A stretch of DNA of 19,465 nucleotides. It comes from JALZDI01 sp965653225 (GTDB lineage: Bacteria; Actinomycetota; Actinomycetes; Propionibacteriales; Nocardioidaceae). A program made the translations under genes and the position numbers. The notes below the pieces were generated by a model that made no database searches, was not told the origin of the DNA, and saw only the letters and a program-made list of their open reading frames with translations. Each line of letters opens with the position of its first letter. The first letter of the stretch is position 1. Positions 13,996-19,465 of this stretch are shown piece by piece. The stretch is from NCBI GenBank assembly GCA_965653225.1, contig CBFGZI010000070.1:1-19465 (forward strand). Reading direction: 5' to 3'.

Positions 13996-15357
13996 GTGGA
14001 CCGTCGGATCTTCGGGATCGAGAACGAGTACGGCGTCACCTGCACCTTCCGGGGGCAGCGGCGTCTCTCGCCGGACGAGGTAGCGCGCTACCTGTTCCGC
14101 CGGGTCGTGTCCTGGGGGCGCAGCAGCAACGTCTTCCTGCGCAACGGCGCCCGGCTCTACCTCGACGTGGGCAGCCACCCCGAGTACGCCACGCCCGAGT
14201 GCGACGACGTCGTCGACCTGATCGCGCACGACAAGGCGGGGGAGCGGGTGCTGGAGGGCCTGCTGATCGACGCCGAGCGTCGGCTGCGCGACGAGGGCAT
14301 CGCCGGCGACGTCTACCTGTTCAAGAACAACACCGACTCCGCCGGCAACTCCTACGGCTGCCACGAGAACTACCTGGTGGGCCGGCACGGGGAGTTCGGC
14401 CGGCTGGCCGACGTGCTCATCCCCTTCCTGGTGAGCCGGCAGATCATCTGCGGTGCCGGCAAGGTGCTGCAGACCCCGCGCGGGGCCATCTACTCGGTCA
14501 GCCAGCGGGCCGAGCACATCTGGGAGGGCGTCTCGAGCGCCACCACCCGGTCGCGCCCGATCATCAACACCCGCGACGAGCCGCACGCCGACGCCGAGCG
14601 GTTCCGCCGGCTGCACGTCATCGTCGGCGACTCCAACATGAGCGAGACCACCACGCTGCTGAAGGTCGCCTCGGTCGACCTCGTGCTGCGGATGATCGAG
14701 GAGGGCGTGGTGATGCGCGACCTCACGATCGAGAACCCCATCCGCGCCATCCGTGAGATCTCCCACGACATGACCGGCCGCCGTACCGTCCGGCTGGCCA
14801 ACGGGCGCGAGGTCAGCGCGCTGGACATCCAGAACGAGTACCTCTCCAAGGCCCGCGACTTCGTCGACCGTCGTGACCTGCACACCCCGGTGGTCGACAA
14901 GGCGCTCGACCTGTGGGAGCGGGCCCTGAAGGCGGTCGAGTCCGGCGACCTGTCGCTGGTCGAGCGCGAGATCGACTGGGTGATCAAGCACCAGCTGATC
15001 GAGCGCTACCGCGCCCGCCAGGGCCTGCCGCTGAGCCACCCCCGGGTCGCCCAGCTCGACCTGGCCTACCACGACATCCACCGCAACCGCGGCCTGTACT
15101 ACCTGCTGGAGAAGCGCGGCGCGGTGGCCCGGGTGACCACCGACCTGAAGATCTTCGAGGCCAAGTCCAAGCCGCCGCAGTCCACCCGGGCGCGGCTGCG
15201 CGGCGAGTTCATCCGCCGGGCGCAGGAGCGCCGGCGCGACTTCACCGTCGACTGGGTGCACCTGAAGCTGAACGACCAGGCCCAGCGCACGGTGCTGTGC
15301 AAGGACCCGTTCCGGGCACACGACGAGCGGGTCGAGCGCCTGATCGACTCGATGTGA
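13996..15357 (+). CDS. pafA: Pup-protein ligase PafA
   Basis: A 453-residue ATP-dependent ligase. It phosphorylates the C-terminal Glu of Pup and joins it to the epsilon-amine of substrate lysines. It shares the glutamine-synthetase-like fold with Dop. Visible motifs are GIENEYGVTC (Mg-binding Glu9), FLRNGARLYLDVGSHPEYATPECD with the catalytic Asp57, FKNNTDSAGNSYGCHENY and INTRDEPHAD. It lacks the roughly 40-residue loop that Dop carries after its first motif, which identifies it as the ligase. The substrate side lies in the C-terminal domain from about residue 375. GTG 13996 follows a -10 TAAGGT by 6 nt. It is 40 bp after prcA. Counterpart: Rv2097c. Since Pup ends in Glu here, PafA can use newly made Pup directly. 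Confidence 0.97.
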   Translation: MDRRIFGIENEYGVTCTFRGQRRLSPDEVARYLFRRVVSWGRSSNVFLRNGARLYLDVGSHPEYATPECDDVVDLIAHDKAGERVLEGLLIDAERRLRDEGIAGDVYLFKNNTDSAGNSYGCHENYLVGRHGEFGRLADVLIPFLVSRQIICGAGKVLQTPRGAIYSVSQRAEHIWEGVSSATTRSRPIINTRDEPHADAERFRRLHVIVGDSNMSETTTLLKVASVDLVLRMIEEGVVMRDLTIENPIRAIREISHDMTGRRTVRLANGREVSALDIQNEYLSKARDFVDRRDLHTPVVDKALDLWERALKAVESGDLSLVEREIDWVIKHQLIERYRARQGLPLSHPRVAQLDLAYHDIHRNRGLYYLLEKRGAVARVTTDLKIFEAKSKPPQSTRARLRGEFIRRAQERRRDFTVDWVHLKLNDQAQRTVLCKDPFRAHDERVERLIDSM

Positions 15358-15365
15358 GCGGCGGA

Positions 15366-15371
15366 TAGGCT
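15366..15371 (+). promoter_or_regulatory. Probable -10 element of the FKBP lipoprotein gene
   Basis: TAGGCT starts 8 nt after the pafA stop and lies 52 nt upstream of the preferred GTG. A TTG in the same frame (15379) lies 7 nt away, which fits the leaderless spacing seen elsewhere and would extend the N-terminus by 15 residues. Confidence 0.4.
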
Positions 15372-15423
15372 GACAAGGTTGTTCCTGTTCCCTACGGTCG
15401 CCGGACCGCGTTTGAGGTGCTCA

Positions 15424-16362
15424 GTGCGTCGGTTGCTCGCCGCCCTTGTGGTGTTCCCTCTGCTGTTCCTCGCCGCCTGTGGCGGCGGTGGCAGCGGCAG
15501 CAGCGGCAGCAGCGGCGAGCAGGCGCTGCCCGGTGTCACCGTGCAGGGCGACACCAAGAGCAAGCCGAAGGTGCAGGTCGACAACGGCTACTCCGTCGAC
15601 AACATGCAGGTGAAGACCCTGGTCAAGGGCGACGGGGAGAAGGTCGGTGGCACCGACACCGTGACCGTCGACTACGTCGGCATCAACGGGCGCAACGGGC
15701 AGGAGTTCGACTCGTCCTGGAAGACCGGGCAGCCGGCCACCTTCTCCCTCGGGCCGGGGATGATCACCGGCTTCAACAAGGCGCTGACGGGCCAGACCGT
15801 CGGCAGCCGGGTGGTCGCCGCCATCCCGCCCGAGGACGGCTACGGCACCCAGGGCAACCCGCAGGCCGGGATCAAGGGCACCGACACGCTGGTGTTCGTG
15901 ATCGACATCCGCGGGGTCACCCCCTCGGAGGCCCAGGGCAAGCCGGTCACGCCGCCGGCGGACTTCCCGCACCTGCTGACCGACCCGCAGGGGCTGCCGG
16001 GTCAGTTCCACGCCGTGAAGACGACCATGCCCGCCCCCAAGCAGGTCGTGGTGCAGCCGGTCATCCAGGGCACCGGCGACCCCATCAAGTCGGGCCAGAC
16101 CGTGGCCATGAAGCTGCTCGGCCAGATCTACCCCGCGGGCAAGACCCTGGTGAACACCTACACGTCGAGTCCGCAGAGCGTGCCGATCGGCCAGGGCCAG
16201 CCGCTGCCGTGCTTCGACCAGCTCGTCGGCCAGAACGTGGGCTCCCGTGTGATCCTGATCTGCCCGCCCGACAGCGCGTTCGGCCCGAAGGGCAACCCAC
16301 AGGCCGGCGTCAAGGGCACCGACACGCTGATCTTCGCAGTCGACCTGCTCAGCGCGAGCTAG
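15424..16362 (+). CDS. Tandem FKBP-type peptidyl-prolyl isomerase lipoprotein
   Basis: A 312-residue exported lipoprotein. The signal peptide VRRLLAALVVFPLLFLAAC ends in the lipobox LAAC with lipidated Cys19, followed by a Gly/Ser linker. FKBP domain 1 (about 60-164) keeps VDYVGINGRNGQEFDSSW, with Tyr84 and the Phe95-Asp96 pair of the active site. Domain 2 (about 203-310) repeats the fold, including GDPIKSGQTVAMKLLGQI and GPKGNPQAGVKGTDTLIFAVDL, but lacks the Phe-Asp pair. It has two cysteines (C263, C280) absent from domain 1. GTG 15424 is chosen because GAGGTG (15414-15419) precedes it and the signal peptide then has normal length; TTG 15379 is an alternative. FKBP genes between pafA and pafB are common in Actinobacteria. 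It acts outside the membrane, so it is not part of the cytoplasmic proteasome. Confidence 0.93.
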   Translation: MRRLLAALVVFPLLFLAACGGGGSGSSGSSGEQALPGVTVQGDTKSKPKVQVDNGYSVDNMQVKTLVKGDGEKVGGTDTVTVDYVGINGRNGQEFDSSWKTGQPATFSLGPGMITGFNKALTGQTVGSRVVAAIPPEDGYGTQGNPQAGIKGTDTLVFVIDIRGVTPSEAQGKPVTPPADFPHLLTDPQGLPGQFHAVKTTMPAPKQVVVQPVIQGTGDPIKSGQTVAMKLLGQIYPAGKTLVNTYTSSPQSVPIGQGQPLPCFDQLVGQNVGSRVILICPPDSAFGPKGNPQAGVKGTDTLIFAVDLLSAS

Positions 16363-16375
16363 CCCCGTTCGGGGC
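16362..16375 (+). terminator. Small hairpin GCCCC-GTTC-GGGGC after the FKBP gene
   Basis: A 5-bp GC stem with a tetraloop begins at the last base of the FKBP stop codon and lies 57 nt before pafB. There is no T-tract. It could attenuate transcription between the FKBP gene and pafBC, though the stem is short. Confidence 0.3.
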
Positions 16376-16432
16376 AGACTGGGCGCGGCGGCGGACCAGC
16401 CGCCCGGTCGGAGGAGAAGGCGAGGAGGACAC

Positions 16433-17431
16433 GTGGCCGCGGCAGCCAAGAGCGCGAAGAGCGAACGGCTGATGAACCTGGTGATCTGCCTCCTCGTCGC
16501 CCGCACCTACGTCGGCAAGGCCCGCATCCGCGAGGTCGTGCAGGGCTACCACGGCCAGTCCGACGATGCGTTCGAGAAGATGTTCGAACGCGACAAGGAA
16601 GAGCTGCGCGAGCTCGGCGTGCCGATCGAGGTCGGCTACGTCGACCGCGCCTTCGAGGACGAGCCGGGCTACCGCATCCGGCGTAAGGCGTTCGAGCTGC
16701 CCGACATCCGGCTCGACGGCGACGAGGCCGCGGTCGTGGGCCTGGCCGCCCGCGTGTGGCAGCACGCCAGCCTCGCCGAGGCGACGTCCGGCGCCCTGGT
16801 CAAGCTGCGCGCCGGCGGTGTCGACGTGGACACCAGCGCGCTCAGCGTCGTGGAGCCCCACCTGGCGGCACCGGAGCCGGCCTTCGAGCCGCTGTGGAAC
16901 GCCGTCGTGTCCCGCACCGCGGTGAAGTTCGGCTACCGGCGGGCCGACGCGCCGCCGCACAGCGAGCCCGCCATGCGCACGCTCGAGCCGTGGGGGATCG
17001 TCTCCTGGCACGGGCACTGGTACGTCGTGGGCCACGACCGTGATCGCGACGCGCCGAGGATGTTCCGGCTGTCGCGGGTGGAGGGGACCGTCACCAAGGT
17101 CGGACGAGCCGGGTCGTTCACCGTCCCCGAGGGCACCGACATCCGCGCGCTGGCGTCCGGACTGGCCCCGGACGAGTCCCCGGCGGGCTCCGCGACCCTG
17201 CGGGTGCGGTCCGGCCACGGGTTCGCGCTGCGCCGCAGCGCCAGCACGACCGGTGCCGCCGACGACGGGTGGTACCGGCTCGAGGTGCCCTACGGCAGCG
17301 TCGAGTCCATGGCCGAGCTGGTCACCTCGCACGGCGACGACGTCGTCGTCGAGGAGCCCGAGGAGCTCCGGGCGGCCGTGGTGACCCGGCTGCGCAGGCT
17401 GGTCGAGGCCAACGCCGAGGTGAGCGCATGA
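16433..17431 (+). CDS. pafB: WYL-domain transcriptional regulator PafB
   Basis: A 332-residue DNA-binding protein that works together with PafC. In mycobacteria PafBC activates the LexA-independent DNA-damage regulon through RecA-NDp promoters. The N-terminal winged HTH covers about 10-90 (LMNLVICLLVARTYVGKARIRE and the following helix). The WYL domain lies at about 155-225, with GIVSWHGHWYVVGHDRDRDA containing the WYV version of the signature (197-199) and RMFRLSRVEG completing it. The C-terminal extension domain covers about 240-332. GTG 16433 has GAGGAGG at 16422-16428 just upstream. The stop overlaps the pafC start as ATGA. The only perfect RecA-NDp promoter seen in this window drives the RecB-like gene about 15.5 kb away. 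Confidence 0.93.
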   Translation: MAAAAKSAKSERLMNLVICLLVARTYVGKARIREVVQGYHGQSDDAFEKMFERDKEELRELGVPIEVGYVDRAFEDEPGYRIRRKAFELPDIRLDGDEAAVVGLAARVWQHASLAEATSGALVKLRAGGVDVDTSALSVVEPHLAAPEPAFEPLWNAVVSRTAVKFGYRRADAPPHSEPAMRTLEPWGIVSWHGHWYVVGHDRDRDAPRMFRLSRVEGTVTKVGRAGSFTVPEGTDIRALASGLAPDESPAGSATLRVRSGHGFALRRSASTTGAADDGWYRLEVPYGSVESMAELVTSHGDDVVVEEPEELRAAVVTRLRRLVEANAEVSA

Positions 17432-18396
17432 GTGAGGGGGCGAAGAGCCAGGTCGAGCGGCTGCTGGCGCTGGTGCCGTACCTGCGCGAGCGCGGAGGCG
17501 TACGCATCGACCAGGTGGCGCGCGACTTCGGGGTGACGCCGCAGCAGGTCCAGGAGGACCTCGGCGTGCTGTGGTTCTGCGGGCTGCCGGGCGCGATGCC
17601 CGACGACCTGATCGACGTGGACATGGACGCGCTGGAGGGCGAGGGCGTCGTGCATGTCGAGAACACCGACTTCCTCGACCGGCCGCTGCGCCTGGATGCG
17701 CACCAGGCGCTGGCGCTGATCGTCGCGCTGCGCACGCTGCGGGAGGTGGCCGGCAGCGACGAGCGCGACGCCATCGACCGCGCGCTGGTCAAGCTGGAGA
17801 ACGCCGCCGGCGACGCCGTCGCGGTGATGGACCAGGTCGAGGTGCGCATCGACGGCGCCGACGCGAAGGTCACCGACACCGTCTCGTCGGCGCTGCAGAA
17901 CAAGCACCGGCTGCGGTTGTCCTACTTCGTGCCGGCCCGGGACGAGACGACCCACCGCGACGTCGACCCCCTGCGGCTGGTGATGGCCGAGGGGCACACC
18001 TACCTCGAGGCCTGGTGCTACCGCACCGACGACCTGCGGATGTTCCGCCTCGACCGTGTCACCGCGGCCGAGGAGCTCGACGTACGCGCCGACCCGCCGC
18101 CGGAGGCGCGGCCCCGCGACCTGTCCGAGGGGCTCTTCCAGCCCGCGCCCGACGACATGCTGGCCACGGTCGACCTGGCGCCCACGGCGCGCTGGGTGGC
18201 CGAGTACTACCCCCACGAGGGCGTCGAGGAGCTTCCCGAGGGCGGCCTGCGGGTACGGCTGCGGGTGAGCGACCCGGCCTGGCTGGTCCGGCTCGCGATG
18301 CGCCTGGGCGGACAGGCGCGGGTCGTCATACCCTCCGAGGTCGCCGAGCGTGTCCGTAAACGGGCCGAGCGAGCCCTGGAGGCATACGCACAGTGA
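17428..18396 (+). CDS. pafC: WYL-domain transcriptional regulator PafC
   Basis: A 322-residue partner of PafB. The N-terminal HTH (about 8-60) includes RIDQVARDFGVTPQQVQEDL. The WYL domain covers about 148-215, with GHTYLEAWCYRTDDLRMFRLDRV as the signature region (TYL at 191-193). A WCX-type C-terminal domain runs to about 318 and ends in RKRAERALEAYAQ. The WYL domain is thought to sense a DNA-damage-linked ligand; single-stranded DNA has been proposed. The ATG overlaps the pafB TGA by 4 nt, so the two proteins are made in a fixed ratio. No separate promoter is visible. Confidence 0.93.
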   Translation: MSEGAKSQVERLLALVPYLRERGGVRIDQVARDFGVTPQQVQEDLGVLWFCGLPGAMPDDLIDVDMDALEGEGVVHVENTDFLDRPLRLDAHQALALIVALRTLREVAGSDERDAIDRALVKLENAAGDAVAVMDQVEVRIDGADAKVTDTVSSALQNKHRLRLSYFVPARDETTHRDVDPLRLVMAEGHTYLEAWCYRTDDLRMFRLDRVTAAEELDVRADPPPEARPRDLSEGLFQPAPDDMLATVDLAPTARWVAEYYPHEGVEELPEGGLRVRLRVSDPAWLVRLAMRLGGQARVVIPSEVAERVRKRAERALEAYAQ

Positions 18397-18431
18397 CCAT
18401 GCCGGTGCCGGTCGAGCCGCCCCCGGGCTGC

Positions 18432-18448
18432 GTCAACACATCGTTAAC
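18432..18448. repeat. Imperfect inverted repeat GTCAAC-N5-GTTAAC
   Basis: The arms match at five of six positions and sit in a relatively AT-rich patch between pafC and tatA. It could be a regulator site, about 50 bp upstream of the putative tatA -10 element. The evidence is composition and symmetry only. Confidence 0.25.
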
Positions 18449-18496
18449 CTCGCGGCCGAATTCCTGTGTTCGAGTCGGGCCGAGCGCGGCGCGGCG

Positions 18497-18502
18497 TAGC
18501 AT
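18497..18502 (+). promoter_or_regulatory. Probable -10 element of tatA
   Basis: TAGCAT lies 33 nt before the tatA ATG, giving a leader of about 27 nt that contains AAGGA (18528-18532). The 139-bp gap after pafC supports a separate promoter. Confidence 0.4.
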
Positions 18503-18535
18503 TGCTGATGGCCACAACGTACAGATCAAGGACCG

Positions 18536-18820
18536 ATGAACATGAATGTTCCGATGATCGGCATGCCGCAGGGAGCCGAATGGTTCCTGATCCTAGCCAT
18601 CTTCATCCTGCTCTTCGGCGCGGCGAAGCTGCCCGAGCTGGCCCGCGGTACGGGCCGGGCGCTCCGCATCTTCAAGGCCGAGACCAAGGGGCTGCGCGAC
18701 GACGACGAGGACTCGACCGAGGAGCCCGCGGACCGCCAGCCACGTGGCATCACCAGCGGTGACCACACCTCGACGTCCCAGCCGGTCGACGACCCGGCCA
18801 AGCGCACGCACGACAGCTGA
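18536..18820 (+). CDS. tatA: Sec-independent translocase protein TatA
   Basis: A 94-residue single-span membrane protein that forms the pore or membrane-weakening part of the twin-arginine translocase, which exports folded proteins. A short N-terminus leads into the hydrophobic helix EWFLILAIFILLFGAAKL (about 15-32). The hinge KLPELARGTGRALRIFKAE (31-49) is the conserved amphipathic helix. The rest is acidic and polar and probably disordered. ATG 18536 is used; ATG 18542 has better spacing from AAGGA and would remove only two residues. It is 14 bp upstream of tatC. Placement after pafC matches M. tuberculosis Rv2094c. Confidence 0.93.
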   Translation: MNMNVPMIGMPQGAEWFLILAIFILLFGAAKLPELARGTGRALRIFKAETKGLRDDDEDSTEEPADRQPRGITSGDHTSTSQPVDDPAKRTHDS

Positions 18821-18834
18821 CGGCGACGGCTGCT

Positions 18835-19465
18835 ATGGCCGCCGCCACCGAGACCACGGCTGCTGACCAGCCCGCCGAGGGCGGGCGGATGACGCTCGTC
18901 GAGCACATGCGCGAGCTGCGCAACCGGGTGTTCAAGAGCCTCATCGCCATCGTCCTCGGCGCCGCGGTCGCGTGGTACTTCTACCCCCACCTGCTCGCCC
19001 TGCTTCAGCAGCCGTTCTTAGAAGCGTTGAACCTCTCGTCCAAGCAGCTGAACGCGAAGCTCACCCAGAACACCATCGCGGGACCCTTCATCCTGCAGAT
19101 GAAGATCTCCGGCATCGCCGGACTCGTGCTCGCGAGCCCCGTCTGGCTGTACCAGATGTGGGCGTTCATCATGCCGGGGCTGCACCGCAGCGAGCGCAAG
19201 TGGACCCTGGTCTTCAGCGCGGTGGCCGGCCCGCTGTTCCTCGCCGGTGTCGTCCTGGGCTACTTCGTGCTGCCCAAGGGCATCCAGGTGCTGCTGGGCT
19301 TCACCGGCGCGCACATCTCCAACTTCGTCGACGTCAGCATGTACTTCAGCTTCACGATCCGCATGCTGCTCGCGTTCGGGATCGCGTTCGAGGTCCCGCT
19401 GTTCGTGGTGCTGCTCAACCTCGCCGGGGTGGTCAGCGCGAAGGCGCTCGCGCGCTCGCGTCGGT
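18835..19465 (+). CDS. tatC: Sec-independent translocase protein TatC (3' end outside window)
   Basis: The first 210 codons of the twin-arginine signal receptor. MTLVEHMRELRNRVFKS (18-34) is the conserved N-terminal cytosolic motif. ASPVWLYQMWAFIMPGLHRSERK and AFGIAFEVPLFVVLL (with the conserved in-membrane Glu) are TatC signatures. Four hydrophobic helices are visible before the edge. ATG 18835 is chosen from the family N-terminus; no clear Shine-Dalgarno sequence precedes it, so coupling to tatA is likely. Codon 62 (19018-19020) is TTA, the only in-frame TTA I found in the window, in a locally AT-richer patch. No stop occurs before base 19465. Confidence 0.94.
   Translation, partial: MAAATETTAADQPAEGGRMTLVEHMRELRNRVFKSLIAIVLGAAVAWYFYPHLLALLQQPFLEALNLSSKQLNAKLTQNTIAGPFILQMKISGIAGLVLASPVWLYQMWAFIMPGLHRSERKWTLVFSAVAGPLFLAGVVLGYFVLPKGIQVLLGFTGAHISNFVDVSMYFSFTIRMLLAFGIAFEVPLFVVLLNLAGVVSAKALARSRR

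Noticed and set aside
18459..18474. CGAA-N8-TTCG near tatA, resembling an actinobacterial LexA box
   Set aside because: The LexA box has CGAAC-N4-GTTCG, that is 6 nt between CGAA and TTCG; here the spacing is 8, and the inner C and G are not both present.
18508..18762. ORF starting at ATG 18508, 5 nt after TAGCAT, overlapping tatA in another frame
   Set aside because: The translation is a frame shadow of tatA (rich in Arg, Gly, His, no family), while the tatA frame carries clear TatA motifs.
1..19465. CRISPR arrays, tRNA or rRNA genes, insertion sequences, prophage genes
   Set aside because: No regularly spaced direct repeats, cloverleaf-like sequences, transposase motifs or phage genes were seen; the order matches the conserved proteasome locus.

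Overview
The window is a high-GC actinobacterial chromosome segment (GC roughly 70% by eye; GTG starts common) carrying almost the complete Pup-proteasome locus. The order is: RecB-like nuclease (leftward, runs off the left edge), then rightward an M50 intramembrane protease, TrmI tRNA methyltransferase, proteasomal ATPase Mpa/ARC, MFS transporter, GNAT acetyltransferase, an uncharacterised P-loop NTPase, a type-IV ABC-exporter-like protein, Dop, Pup, PrcB, PrcA, PafA, an FKBP lipoprotein, PafB, PafC, TatA, and TatC (runs off the right edge). This order is the conserved neighbourhood known from proteasome-bearing Actinobacteria such as Mycobacterium and Streptomyces. Nothing in the sequence fixes the genus.

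Left part (1-5130): recB and the M50 gene diverge from a 95-bp spacer. The recB promoter is a perfect match to the PafBC-dependent RecA-NDp DNA-damage promoter, and pafB and pafC themselves lie in the same window. TrmI follows the M50 gene at 10 bp. Mpa has its own leader with a near-perfect Shine-Dalgarno sequence and ends in the GQYL tail that docks on the 20S core.

Middle part (5130-10470): this is the accessory section. An MFS gene and a GNAT gene are 4 bp apart. After them comes a translationally coupled pair: an intact P-loop NTPase and an ABC-exporter-like protein whose nucleotide-binding domain has lost Walker A, signature, Walker B glutamate and H-loop residues while the reading frame stays intact. 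This pair is the best candidate for something undescribed. A 604-bp stretch without a convincing large gene follows. It holds hairpins and a 19-codon leader ORF that overlaps the dop start.

Right part (10471-19465): Dop (depupylase/deamidase), Pup (ending in Gly-Gly-Glu, so already ligation-competent), PrcB and PrcA (20S core) and PafA (Pup ligase) form the tagging and degradation machine, with Mpa as unfoldase. A tandem FKBP-type lipoprotein, the PafB/PafC WYL-domain regulators and the Tat export genes follow. A recurring pattern is a TANNNT -10 element only 6-7 nt from a start codon, implying that many transcripts here are leaderless.
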